From: Bacteroidota bacterium
GTDB lineage: Bacteria; Bacteroidota; Bacteroidia; Chitinophagales; Chitinophagaceae
Length of the DNA: 64,000 nt
Reading direction: 5' to 3'
Assembly (NCBI GenBank): GCA_016711825.1
Contig: JADJSG010000011.1
Span: forward strand, 1 to 64,000
In this document: one piece after another, positions 8,810 through 18,797 of the stretch
Layout of the letters: each line of letters opens with the position of its first letter
How positions within the stretch are numbered: position 1 is the first letter of the stretch
Notes under the pieces: generated by a model
Told to the model about the DNA's origin: nothing
What the model saw: the letters and a program-made list of their open reading frames with translations, nothing else
The model's database searches: none
Made by a program: the position numbers and the translations under genes

Positions 8810-11226
8810 TTGGAGACTCAATTTCTTAATGAACACTTATTACCTGGACAAATCGGTCAATTTTTTGTCGTTTTATCTTTTGTAGCCTCTTTACTTTCCT
8901 TTGTTGCCTATCTCATGGCTTCGCAAAGCAAACTGATTGTCAATGAACTCAGCTGGAAAAAATTGCTACTGCTTCATTTTACACCCATATCATCAGTGTA
9001 TTTTCTGTTTTTAGTATTTTATTTTATATTATTTTCAATCATTATTTTGAATATTTTTATGCCTGGTCTCATTCAAGCAAAGCATTACCCTTCAAATATT
9101 TATTGTCTTGTTTTTGGGAAGGACAAGAAGGAAGTTTTTTACTTTGGACCATTTGGAACTGCCTTTTGTCTGTATTTATTCTACATCAAAAAGCAAATGG
9201 GTTGCCCCTGTAATGACGATTATCGCTTTTTCACAGGTGTTCTTAGCGAGTACATTATTGGGTATTCATTGGGGTGATTTAAAAATTGGCACTACCCCAT
9301 TTATGTTGTTGAGAGACCAAATGGCGGGTGCACCTATATTTCAACAAGCCAACTATTTAAGTTTGATACAAGATGGCAATGGTTTAAATCCTTTACTTCA
9401 AAATTACTGGATGGTTATACACCCTCCCATTTTATTTTTAGGATTTGCCTCTACCCTTATCCCTTTTGCCTACTCGGTGGCTGCCTTGTGGAAACGCAAC
9501 TATGATGAGCTCATTCGTCCTTTATTGCAATGGGCGGTATTTTCATGTATGATACTGATCACAGGCATCATGATGGGTGGAGCATGGGCTTATGAAAGTT
9601 TAAACTTTGGTGGTTATTGGGCCTGGGACCCGGTTGAAAATGCATCGCTTGTACCCTGGATAGTGATGCTGGCCGGCTTACACACCACCATGATTTATAA
9701 GTCAACGGGGTATTCATTAAAATCAACTTTCATCTTTTTTATCTTTTCATTTATTTTAATCTTGTATTCTACCTTCTTAACCCGCACAGGCATATTGGGC
9801 GATACTTCTGTACATGCATTTACTGGTGAAGGCAGTTCTTTATTTTATCATTTACTTATTTACATGTTTTTGTTTTTAGGGACAGCCTTGTTTCTTTTTT
9901 TCAAAAACTACCAAAGTATTCCAGATTCAAAAAAGAAGAGGAAGCGCTTTCTTCTCGCGAATTTTGGATGTTTATAGGTGCTGGTAATGATGATTTCAGT
10001 AATACAAATTACCTATACCACTTCCATGCCTGTATGGAACAAAATGTTTGGCACCAAGCTCACCGTAACAGATCCTGTAACGCATTATAATAAAATTCAA
10101 ATATGGATTACTTTGTTGATTTTGCTGGGCACCTCCATGGTATATTATTTGAAGTTTAAACAGTCAGCAATAAAAGAGGTATTGAAAAAGCTTTTCCTAC
10201 CACTTATACTCTCTCTTTTACTTACCGGGCTTATTTGCTATCTTCAGGATTTAAGATCGGTACCTATTATCTTGTTGATGTTTGCAGCAGTATTGAGCGC
10301 CGTTGCCAATTTATTTTATATCATACAAACGATTAAATTTAAAGTAATCAAATGGGGAGGTACAGTAGCTCATATTGGCTTTGGTCTGATGATTGTGGGC
10401 ATTATCTTATCATCTTACAACAAACAAGTGATTTCTGTCAATCGATTAGGGGTGGAATTAAATCTTGGGAAAGAAACAAAAGAAGAAAACATGAAGGAAA
10501 GCAGGGAAAACGTGATGCTTTTCAGAGATATTCCTATTTCCATGGCAGGCTATACGGTTACTTATAAAGGAGATACCGTATCAGGACCCAACCATTATTA
10601 TAAAATACAATATCAGGTTCGTCAAAACGATACCGGTCGTATTCAGGAAGAATTTATATTGCTTCCCAATGCGCAGATTAACCCTAAAATGGGCTTAGTC
10701 GCTAGTCCAGATACACGTCATTACTTAACGCATGATGTGTTTACCTATATCACTTCAACTATTGATAAATCAAAAATAACGGATACAACAGCCTATGATA
10801 CAAAACTGTCAAAACAGGAGATACCATTTATTTTGCCAATGGTTTTATGATTTTTAATGGGTTTGAAACAAAAACACATCATAAAACTACCTGGCACAAG
10901 CAGGCGATGTGGCAGTTTCGGCTAAACTAAAAGTGTATGCAATGAATAGAGATACTTTTAGTGCACACCCTACCTACTATATTAGAAATCAACAAGAAAA
11001 CAAAATAGAAGACACTTTGCAAGCGATGAACCTCTACGTTCAGCTTGCACAAATAATACCAGACGAGAATGCGGTAAAAATTGCCTTTAAACAACCCAAT
11101 TCAATGAATGATTATGTGATCATGAAAGCTATCCTTTTTCCTTATATCAACGTCTTATGGATTGGAACGATCATTATGATAATTGGATTTGGAATAAGTT
11201 TGTATAAAAGAATAACGGCAAAATGA
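8810..11226 (+). pseudogene. ccmF: Cytochrome c heme lyase CcmF, frameshifted
   Basis: CcmF attaches heme from CcmE to apocytochrome c at the outer face of the inner membrane. The start (TTG at 8810, residues ETQFLNEHLLPGQIGQFFVVLSF) is typical. The family phrase FWEGQEGSFLLW appears in an alternate frame around 9112-9145. The WWD heme-handling motif GGYWAWDPVENASLVPW is at about 9611-9660, followed by YSTFLTRTGILGDTSVHAF. Later parts are GGTVAHIGFGLMIVGIILSS, a periplasmic stretch (SPDTRHYLTHDVFTYITS) and a final membrane segment (LWIGTIIMIIGFGISLY). I count breaks near 8965, 9200, 9935 and 10840. Corrected length is about 805 residues, normal for Bacteroidota CcmF. With ccmE it forms a plus-strand operon. 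Confidence 0.85.
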
Positions 11227-11256
11227 TTTTGAAATTAAAAAATTAAACTATATTTA
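11227..11256 (+). promoter_or_regulatory. Putative promoter of the EGF-like lipoprotein gene
   Basis: TTTTG (11227-11231), 17 bases, then TATATTTA (11249-11256), one base off TAnnTTTG. It would give a leader of about 70 bases. It begins right after the ccmF stop. Confidence 0.35.
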
Positions 11257-11334
11257 CCTTCTAAATTATTGAATTTATCGTACCCTCTGTGTAAATTCAT
11301 TTAAAACAATTGAAAACAAGAAAATAAAAATTCT

Positions 11335-11886
11335 ATGAATAAAAAAATAATTATAACAGCATTATCAACTTTGTTATTATTTATTGCGATTTCTTTTAAT
11401 GCCTGCAAAACTGACAAATGTAAGCAGGTAAACTGTGCTTATTCTGGCACATGCAAAGAGGGTGTTTGTTTATGTCAGGTAGGTTATGAAGGCCAGCATT
11501 GCGAAACAGTGACTAGAGACAAATTCAAAGGTATTTACAATATTAATGAAGATGGTACAATTAGCGGTGTTGCACAATACTCAGTAAGTATTGAAAACGG
11601 TCCAAAAATTAATGAAGTGGTGATTAAAAACTTACAAAATACCTTAAAAGACTACCCAGTTACAGCAGTTACTTATTTAGACACTTTAACGATACCAAAT
11701 CAAATGTTACCTGATAGCACAATCGTGGAAGGTTGGGGTTATGTAGTGGATACCAACCCTTTACAACAACATTATTACCAACATGCGATACTAACTGTTT
11801 ATTACAAGGTAACTAACAAATTAGGCATCGTAAACGAATACGGTAGCAATGGTTCTCAGCCTTCTATTTGGAGCAAAGGACTTTAA
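11335..11886 (+). CDS. EGF-like domain lipoprotein (183 aa)
   Basis: The N-terminus MNKKIIITALSTLLLFIAIS is a signal peptide ending in the lipobox-like FNAC, with Cys24 the likely lipidated residue. Residues 24-57 hold a compact six-cysteine EGF-like module (KCKQVNCAYSGTCKEG, then CLCQVGYEGQHCE). The remaining ~125 residues look like a beta-rich domain found in Bacteroidota lipoproteins (DKFKGIYNINEDG..., TIPNQMLPDST); I do not recognise a named family. Surface or outer-membrane location is inferred from the lipid signal. This is the first fully intact gene after the frameshifted left section and stands alone between ccmF and the convergent methyltransferase gene. Confidence 0.8.
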   Translation: MNKKIIITALSTLLLFIAISFNACKTDKCKQVNCAYSGTCKEGVCLCQVGYEGQHCETVTRDKFKGIYNINEDGTISGVAQYSVSIENGPKINEVVIKNLQNTLKDYPVTAVTYLDTLTIPNQMLPDSTIVEGWGYVVDTNPLQQHYYQHAILTVYYKVTNKLGIVNEYGSNGSQPSIWSKGL

Positions 11887-12157
11887 TATTTAGCACTTCA
11901 TTTAATGCTTTTCCTTACATTTCACTTTCAAAAATGAATGTAAAACGAATATTGTATATGATCTTTCATTGAGTATGATATTTCTACAACACATTTCATC
12001 TAAGCACATAACAAATAGACTCTCTTTAATGTGTCGTTGGTATTAATTGTAAAGTATGAAGTCATATACAAATATACTTTAGTCTACATAATGATAGTAT
12101 TTGTGACAAGGTGTACAAGACGTAAAAATACTTCTATTCGTTAAAAAAAAACCTTTA

Positions 12158-13386
12158 TCACTTATTGCAAATCAGCACAGCTTTATCTCCATTACTGAGT
12201 GTGGTTACAAATAAATAATCGGAACCGCCTTCTGCAATATCCCATTTTTTTCTAAGTTCAGCTACACTTGCAGGAAAATTCCGTATGGTGATATGAGCCT
12301 TTTTTATACCAGGTTTTGCTTGATTGTCAAACCATTTTTTAGCTAATTCTTTCTTAGAAGGCTTTACAATCGCATTGATTTTAAATACCCTACCCGGAAA
12401 ATCACTAACTAAATTTTGAGATGTATATAAATGAGAATGAACATGTAGTTTGTATACAGGATACTGATATTGTATGGCATGAAAGCCCCTGCTTTCAAGA
12501 TACTAACATCAGGTTCGTACAAATAATTGAGTGGTAAACTAAAAGTAGAAGTTTGCTTTTTTTCGTCAGCAGCATAAAACGAAAACTTTTTATCTGTATC
12601 CAACATCACCGCATGTACCTGAAAATCGCCCTCGTATTGATTTTGCAAAACAAAAAGGAGTTCTTTACATTCATTGTTTGAAGAGACGACATAGACATCT
12701 TTTACATGTTTCAAACTTTTACATGCTAAGCTAATATCTAACAAGGGTGATGTTTTGATTAGTAGGTTATTGGAAATACGAAACATCGCTGGCAATAATG
12801 ATATTACATCCGGCTCACAATCCTGCAAACGAAATACTTTATTTCCATGTTCATTTCTTCTTGAAGGGTCAATATATATCAAGTCAGCTTTTTCAGTATA
12901 TAAGTCTAAAAAATCAGCAGCACGAATCCCTTTCGCTATATACAGCGATTGCCTATCTGACAATAAGGCTAAATTATGAGATGTAATCTCAGCAAGACTT
13001 TCATTGGCTTCAATTATAATCCCTTTTTGAAAGTGTTTACTAAAATAAAGACTATCGACACCCATTCCTGCTGTTAAGTCAATAAAGGTATTTCCAGTAA
13101 ACAATGTACTTTTAAAAGAGGCTGTTTTTTCAGATGAACATTGTTCTAATGACAATTGAGGCGGATAATACACTTGTTTCTCCTTGTAAAAAGAAGGGAG
13201 TTTATGGGCTATTTTTTGCCTATGTGCTATTTGTTGAAATAATGCTTTTTGCTGTGTGTTGGGTTTTAATTGCAACGACAGAGCTGCAATATCTTCATGC
13301 TGGTATTTAAGAAAAAACTGATAGGACTCCTCATCCATGGTATAGGCTGCGTGAACACTTACTTTTTCAATGGGTAAAGACATCAT
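12158..13386 (-). CDS. THUMP-like class I SAM methyltransferase (PG_1098 type), one frameshift
   Basis: The protein starts MMSLPIEKVSVHAAYTMDE. The Rossmann SAM-binding motif FIDLTAGMGVDSLYFS is near residue 100 and the catalytic-loop motif DLIYIDPSRRNE near residue 170, as in rRNA-type methyltransferases. The frame seems to stop at 12409, but the true C-terminus continues in another frame: QYQYPVYKLHVHSHLYTSQN, then VFKINAIVKPSKKELAKKW and SDYLFVTTLSNGDKAVLICNK, ending at 12158-12160. One base is missing near 12480-12490. The full length (about 409 residues) fits the Bacteroidota family with ferredoxin-like and THUMP-like C-terminal parts. Probable RNA methylation, target unknown. It is the last gene of the long guaB-led minus-strand run. 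Confidence 0.75.
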
Positions 13387-13485
13387 GGCAAGTTAATGTC
13401 AATTAAACAAAAAATGAAATCTAATACTACAGAAGCTTGAAAATCGTCTATTTATATACTTTGTAAAGCAAAAAGTAACAGTCAT

Positions 13486-13845
13486 TTATACATAACTCAC
13501 TTCTACCCTATAGATCATTTCATCCTCATCAATGGTCAAAATCGTAATGGACTTGGTAGACTCATCTAAAGTTGTATAATAAATGACAATTTTATTTTCA
13601 AACGTAGTTACATTCGAGATTTTAAATAGATAATTCGGAAACCGGTCTCTAACCAAACTCCAATAGTTATGTAGCAATTTTTTGTCGGTCAGGGTGCCTT
13701 TGCTATCAGGAAACAATCGCAATGCCATACTAGAAACCAATACCACATCATCTCTATATTGAGACAAATACTCATCTATACTTTTATGATTCCATAAATC
13801 CACCCATCTTTGTGCTATCGCATTGGCTTTTTCTTGAGATATCAT
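13486..13845 (-). CDS. NTF2-like / SnoaL-like protein (119 aa)
   Basis: The short soluble protein starts MISQEKANAIAQRWVDLWNH and continues SIDEYLSQYRDDVVLVSS. This is the typical helix-then-curved-sheet beginning of the nuclear-transport-factor-2-like superfamily (AxxWxxxWNxxDxxxxxxxYxDD). Members are small enzymes or ligand-binding domains; no catalytic residues identify a reaction here. It lies 17 bases downstream of the CstB-like gene on the same strand, so a role in the same operon is likely, but no function can be assigned. Confidence 0.7.
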   Translation of the reverse strand: MISQEKANAIAQRWVDLWNHKSIDEYLSQYRDDVVLVSSMALRLFPDSKGTLTDKKLLHNYWSLVRDRFPNYLFKISNVTTFENKIVIYYTTLDESTKSITILTIDEDEMIYRVEVSYV

Positions 13846-13862
13846 AATGTAGTTGTTTTATT

Positions 13863-15263
13863 TTAATTCAAAACTTCCTTGGCTGCTACCAAAGGCATTT
13901 CTGGTACTAATTTGATTTGATCATACCCACCCAGCACATTTCGGATATTATGAAATCCCTGTTTTTTCATAATAGAAGCCGCAATGACTGAACGATAACC
14001 GCCTGCACAATGAATATACACATTGTCATTGTCTTCAATATTACTCAACACCGCTACATCATTCATGGTTTGTAAAGGAATATTAACAGCTGTTTGCACA
14101 TGACCGCTTTCAAATTCAAGCTCTTTTCTTACATCCAAAATCACTAAGCGGGTATCATAATTCATATCCATCTTCAATTCATCGGGTTCCACATCAATGA
14201 TTAAATCAATTTTTTCACCAGCATCTACCCATGCTTGATAGCTACCTGCTAAATAACCTATAATCTGGTCGAAACCTACACGCGTTAATCGGGTAATGGT
14301 TTCTTCCTCTTTACCGATATCAGTAATTAATACCAACTTATGATGAAATGGCAATAACACACCTGCCCATTCTGCAAAGCGTCCTTCAAGTCCTATACTG
14401 ATAGCATTGGGTATAAATCCTTGGGTGAATTCAGTTGCATTTCGGGTGTCTAAAATAATGGCGTCATCTTCTATTTCTTTTTTAAATGCTTCGATACTCA
14501 GTGCTGTCAATCCTTTATTCATGATATTATCTATATTTTCGTATCCGTTCTTATTGAGTGCTGCATTCACGGGAAAGTATACTGGCGGTGTGCTCAACCC
14601 CTCTGTGACTGCTGTTATAAATGCTTCTTTCGTTTGTGGTTGTAATGCATAGTTAGTAGCTATTTCCTCCCCTATAGTACTAAAAGTATTAGGTCCTAAA
14701 TTTTTACCACAACTGGAACCCGGCCCATGAGCAGGATATACTTTTACTTCAGGAGCTAATTGTTTTATTTTTTGTAATGACTCATACAAATATCCTGCCA
14801 ATGCTTCTTTGCTTAGATTACCGCTAAACAAATCAGGACGGCCAACATCTCCTACAAACAAGGTATCGCCTGTAAAAAGTGCATGTGGTTGTTGATGTTC
14901 ATCATAGAGTAAATAACAAGTTGACTCTAATGTATGCCCTGGTGTATGAATCGCCTGAAATTGAACATTCCCTAATGTGAAGCGTTCTTGGTCTTTTGCT
15001 GAGTATTTTTCAAATCCGGTTTCAGCATCAGGGCCATAAATAATTTGAGCCCCTGTTTTTTTAGCGAGGTCGATATGTCCACTAACAAAGTCGGCATGAA
15101 AATGCGTTTCAAAGATATACTTGATGACTGCATTTTTTTGTTCAGCTAATTGAATATATTTATCGATATCACGCAAGGGATCAATCACCGCCACTTCACC
15201 ATTCGATTCTATAAAATAAGTGGCTTCTGATAAACAATTTGTATAAAGCTGTTCTATATACAT
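13863..15263 (-). CDS. CstB-like persulfide dioxygenase / rhodanese fusion (466 aa)
   Basis: Residues 1-240 are a metallo-beta-lactamase-fold domain of the ETHE1 persulfide dioxygenase type, with the iron-site motif THFHADFVSGH and the later HTPGHT, FTGDTLFVGDVGRPDL and YPAHGPGSSCG. Residues 255-355 form a first rhodanese domain in which the catalytic Cys position is occupied by VLITDIG, so it should be inactive. Residues 365-460 are a second rhodanese with an intact loop, IHCAGGYRS. This dioxygenase, pseudo-rhodanese, rhodanese order is that of CstB, which converts persulfides to thiosulfate in sulfide detoxification. The cytoplasmic location is inferred from the lack of a signal peptide. 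The gene is followed by the NTF2-like gene and preceded by an SDR gene with an 11-base gap. Confidence 0.85.
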   Translation of the reverse strand: MYIEQLYTNCLSEATYFIESNGEVAVIDPLRDIDKYIQLAEQKNAVIKYIFETHFHADFVSGHIDLAKKTGAQIIYGPDAETGFEKYSAKDQERFTLGNVQFQAIHTPGHTLESTCYLLYDEHQQPHALFTGDTLFVGDVGRPDLFSGNLSKEALAGYLYESLQKIKQLAPEVKVYPAHGPGSSCGKNLGPNTFSTIGEEIATNYALQPQTKEAFITAVTEGLSTPPVYFPVNAALNKNGYENIDNIMNKGLTALSIEAFKKEIEDDAIILDTRNATEFTQGFIPNAISIGLEGRFAEWAGVLLPFHHKLVLITDIGKEEETITRLTRVGFDQIIGYLAGSYQAWVDAGEKIDLIIDVEPDELKMDMNYDTRLVILDVRKELEFESGHVQTAVNIPLQTMNDVAVLSNIEDNDNVYIHCAGGYRSVIAASIMKKQGFHNIRNVLGGYDQIKLVPEMPLVAAKEVLN

Positions 15264-15273
15264 TTTTAAAAAT

Positions 15274-16047
15274 TTAAATTATTTTTTTTACATTATAATG
15301 TGCATTGGCTTGGGTCAGGCAGGTTATCGTCAAATCATTGATACATACATGTTTGGGCAAGGTTGCAGTAAAATAAACGCTGTCAGCAACATCAGCAGGT
15401 GTCAAGGGGGTAAAACCCTCATACACCTTTTTAGCCCTTTCTTCATCTCCTTTAAAGCGCACCAATGAAAATTCAGTTTCACAAGCCCCAGGATTGATAG
15501 CAGTTACTTTAATACCATATTGTAACAAATCGATACGCATACTTTTACTTAATGCGTCAACAGCATGTTTGGTTGCACAATAAACATTTCCATTGGGATA
15601 GGCATCTTTACCGGCTGTAGAACTGATATTAATGATATGACCAAAGCCTTGAGCTTTCATCATGGGAATGATTTCTCTGCTCACATGTAAAAGTCCTTTT
15701 ACATTCGTATCAATCATGATATTCCAATCATCATAGTTGCCTTCATCAATGCTACTCAAACCAGAAGCCAATCCTGCATTATTAATCAATATATCTATGG
15801 TTGGAAAATTATTTTTATCAATAGATGCAATTGCTTGTTGCGTTTGTTGCAAGTCAGTAACGTCGAAGCATAGTGTACATACATGAATGCCAAATTCGTC
15901 AACCAATGCTTGTTTAAGGGCCATTAACCGATCATTTCTTCGTCCAGTAAGTATTAAATTATAATGATTAGAAGCAAAGACATAAGCACAACTTTTTCCA
16001 ATTCCTGATGTGGCTCCTGAAATAAATACATTTTTCTTATTGATCAT
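15274..16047 (-). CDS. SDR-family NAD(P)-dependent oxidoreductase (257 aa)
   Basis: This is a classical short-chain dehydrogenase/reductase. It has the cofactor motif FISGATSGIGKS at residues 8-19, the structural NNAG motif (DILINNAGLASG) and the catalytic Ser and Tyr-x-x-x-Lys (INISSTAGKDAYPNG, YCATKHAVDALSKSMR). The R-R after the second strand (LTGRRNDRL) suggests NADP preference. The sequence resembles the YdfG-like, serine/3-hydroxy-acid dehydrogenase branch, but the substrate is not certain. The stop of the upstream CHU_C gene lies only 2 bases before its ATG, so the two are surely co-transcribed. Confidence 0.85.
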   Translation of the reverse strand: MINKKNVFISGATSGIGKSCAYVFASNHYNLILTGRRNDRLMALKQALVDEFGIHVCTLCFDVTDLQQTQQAIASIDKNNFPTIDILINNAGLASGLSSIDEGNYDDWNIMIDTNVKGLLHVSREIIPMMKAQGFGHIINISSTAGKDAYPNGNVYCATKHAVDALSKSMRIDLLQYGIKVTAINPGACETEFSLVRFKGDEERAKKVYEGFTPLTPADVADSVYFTATLPKHVCINDLTITCLTQANAHYNVKKII

Positions 16048-16049
16048 TC

Positions 16050-17963
16050 TTATCTGATTAAAATTACATCTCCTTTAATTAATTTCTCATTATCATTGAC
16101 ATCAACAGCAGTCACTATCCAAAAATAAGTGCCTATTTCGCAAGGTTTGCCTCCATTGGTTCCATCCCATGATTCTCTGAAATTAGACGTTGCAAACAAT
16201 TGTTCACCCCATCTATTAAATATTTTAAATGTTTTTAATTTTTTATATCCGGCCGATAATATTTTAAAAAAATCATTGTTGCCATCACCATTTGGTGAAA
16301 AGGCATTGGGTACAGTCAAATAAGGACCATCTGCTACAATGATATTGATATCGTCGTAGCCATAACAGTTGTTAGAAGTTATACCTTGCAAATTATAAGT
16401 ATATGAGCCAGTATCAGGAAATACCGCATTCGGATTATTGACAAAAGGATTATCTAAATAGGTTGCTGGAGACCATGCATAATTTTGGGCACCCGTACCA
16501 TTAAACTGGAAAGGAGAATTTTTAACTATCACAGTATCATTCCCTGCAAAAACATTGACCTTTGGCACTTTGAGCACTTCGCTTGCGGTATCGCGGCATC
16601 CATATTTATTACCCGATATCAAGGTAACATTAAAATCTTTACCAATGTTTTCATATGAATGGGTCGGATTTTGATCTGTGCTAAATAAATTATCATCAAA
16701 ATCCCATTTCCAATAATTAATCAATCCAAAGGTAGAGGTTGACTGATCTATAAAACTAATAGGTGTATTGGGACATAACAAACCTTTATAATCAAAATCG
16801 GCAGTAAAGAGCGGATAAATTTTCACAATTCTGATGATGCTATCCGGACAAGTGGTGCCTTTGTTGACAATTAATTTTACAAAATAGGTACCTGTGTCAG
16901 GATAGGTAAAATTAGGCTCAAACAAACTGGATGTATCGGTTGAAATACCTGGTATTCCAAAATCCCAGAGATACGTAAACCCACCAGTACTTTGATTCAC
17001 AAAATGAACATCATACGATTTACAATTGATTATATACGTATTTTGTTCATCAGAATATTGGGGTATATTGGCTACAACAGCCTTTGAGCAATTGGTAACC
17101 ACAAATTGAAACTCCCTCTTGGTGGTATTTATAACAACCCCATTTCGCCATTCATCACAACATACATTCACTACAAACCGACCTTGAATATTAGGAGTAC
17201 CAGAAATAATGCCTGTTTTGGGATCAATTTTCAATACTGGATTTCCTCCCATTGGATTGGCAGGACTGTAGGGAGAACGATAGTTAACAGATGAGAAAAA
17301 GGGAATTAAGCCACCAATCAATAATGGCTTGGGATCATTGGCATCGCCACCTTTAAAAGCATCGCAAAAATAATAATTGAGCGAATCGCCATCGGCATCA
17401 ATTGCACTATGATCATACACAAAAGGATTATTCACACAAATAATCTGAGGAGGATAATTGACAAAATCGGCACTGTTATTACAAACTACATTGTTTCCAG
17501 GCACAATACAAGTATAGCTAGCACCTGTAGTACCAGGGTTAATAACATTGTTGATGGTTTCGTTTCTGCAACAACGTTGATATACTACGGTATAAGGATT
17601 TGCACTCGGTGGAAGAAATTTGATAAACTTAAACTGCAATCGGTTCAAACATGTAGCTGGTGGATTATTAATACAGTCATTGGCAAAATTTGTAGGAATG
17701 GTAAAATTACTTGTATAAAAAATAGAATCAAAAGAGTAAAAATTATTGCCACTATAAATACTAATGAATGCTGGATCGTCTGAAGTTAGCGCTGCCGGAT
17801 TACCTCCTCCTTGAGATGGGGGCAAACAGTCGCGGTATATACTCAAAGTAAATTCATACGTATTATTGCCTAAACAAACATACGTAAAATTTCCTCCCAC
17901 TATATGGGAAGCTTTTGTATAAAAAGCAGTGAATATAAAAATGAATATAAAAAGTTTTCTCAT
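16050..17963 (-). CDS. PKD-domain protein with T9SS type B (CHU_C) sorting domain (637 aa)
   Basis: A signal peptide (MRKLFIFIFIFTAFYTKASH) leads into a ~280-residue N-terminal region with HIVGGNFTYVCLGNNTYEF and YRDCLPP, a recurring start of Bacteroidota T9SS proteins. Two PKD-like segments follow (FTYLWDFGIPG near 335, YWKWDFDDNLFSTDQNPTHSYE near 420). The C-terminal ~90 residues, VPNAFSPNGDGNNDFFKI, then FNRWGEQLF and GTYFWIVTAVD, are the gliding-motility-associated CHU_C domain that directs export through T9SS and surface attachment. No PorP/SprF partner is adjacent, unlike the cassette at 26.3-32.6 kb. Its place inside a metabolic gene run is unusual. Confidence 0.85.
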   Translation of the reverse strand: MRKLFIFIFIFTAFYTKASHIVGGNFTYVCLGNNTYEFTLSIYRDCLPPSQGGGNPAALTSDDPAFISIYSGNNFYSFDSIFYTSNFTIPTNFANDCINNPPATCLNRLQFKFIKFLPPSANPYTVVYQRCCRNETINNVINPGTTGASYTCIVPGNNVVCNNSADFVNYPPQIICVNNPFVYDHSAIDADGDSLNYYFCDAFKGGDANDPKPLLIGGLIPFFSSVNYRSPYSPANPMGGNPVLKIDPKTGIISGTPNIQGRFVVNVCCDEWRNGVVINTTKREFQFVVTNCSKAVVANIPQYSDEQNTYIINCKSYDVHFVNQSTGGFTYLWDFGIPGISTDTSSLFEPNFTYPDTGTYFVKLIVNKGTTCPDSIIRIVKIYPLFTADFDYKGLLCPNTPISFIDQSTSTFGLINYWKWDFDDNLFSTDQNPTHSYENIGKDFNVTLISGNKYGCRDTASEVLKVPKVNVFAGNDTVIVKNSPFQFNGTGAQNYAWSPATYLDNPFVNNPNAVFPDTGSYTYNLQGITSNNCYGYDDINIIVADGPYLTVPNAFSPNGDGNNDFFKILSAGYKKLKTFKIFNRWGEQLFATSNFRESWDGTNGGKPCEIGTYFWIVTAVDVNDNEKLIKGDVILIR

Positions 17964-17978
17964 GCCAATAATGTAAAA

Positions 17979-18797
17979 TTAAGCAATTTTGTTATCTAAA
18001 ACATATTTACAAAATTTATTTAGTATAACATTTAGTTTTTCAGGACACTCAAGCATACTTGTATGACCAATATCTTCCAATAATTCTACACTGCTTACAT
18101 GTGGCATCAAACTCTGCTGAAGAGCATCTTTATACGGAATGGCCTGATCTTCTTTACCAATAACGAATAAAACAGGTAGTTTAGTATTTTTCAATTGAGT
18201 CGTTGTATCAACCCTATTAATCATAGCAGTATAATAGGCTGCTAAGCTTTCAGAAGACAAGGTTAAAGCCATTGAAAGATGAAAATGCAAGGCTTCCTGT
18301 TTTGTTATCGTTGATTGTTGACTATACAAATTAGGAATCATCGCTTTTAAAAACACTTCTTTGCCATTATTTTGAATGAGTTTAATTGATTTCCTTCGAT
18401 TTTCTTTTTTCGCTTCATCGTCTTCAAATGCTGAAGAATGTATCAATCCAAAAGCAGAAAGCTTATTTTCATACTTAGCCACAAATGCAAGGGTTGCATA
18501 GCCACCCATAGAATGACCAAGCATAATCACTTGTGGATTGGCTTCCTGCATCACTATTTCATATAAATAATCGGCTAACAACTCCATACTCATTGCTTCA
18601 TTGGGCAACGCCGAGAATCCACTTCCCGGTAAATCGGGAACAAGCACGGTAAAATTATTTTCTAAACTTGTAATTTGATGTTTAAAAATACCACTGTGCT
18701 CTCCAAACCCATGCACCAACATTACAAGTGGGCCATTACCCGCTTTGAAATAATAACATTGTTGAAAACGCAGGCTATTTAATAAGATTTTATGCAT
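17979..18797 (-). CDS. Alpha/beta hydrolase (272 aa)
   Basis: The frame has the oxyanion-hole motif LVHGFGEHSG, the nucleophile elbow MLGHSMGGYA, the acid in FVIGKEDQAIPY and the His in LEDIGHTSMLE, so the Ser-Asp-His triad is complete. Length and cap-less layout fit the general esterase / BioH-like / proline-iminopeptidase-like group; the substrate cannot be deduced. The ATG overlaps the end of the upstream lnb-like gene by 8 bases, so the two are translationally coupled. Cytoplasmic, with no signal peptide. Confidence 0.85.
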   Translation of the reverse strand: MHKILLNSLRFQQCYYFKAGNGPLVMLVHGFGEHSGIFKHQITSLENNFTVLVPDLPGSGFSALPNEAMSMELLADYLYEIVMQEANPQVIMLGHSMGGYATLAFVAKYENKLSAFGLIHSSAFEDDEAKKENRRKSIKLIQNNGKEVFLKAMIPNLYSQQSTITKQEALHFHLSMALTLSSESLAAYYTAMINRVDTTTQLKNTKLPVLFVIGKEDQAIPYKDALQQSLMPHVSSVELLEDIGHTSMLECPEKLNVILNKFCKYVLDNKIA

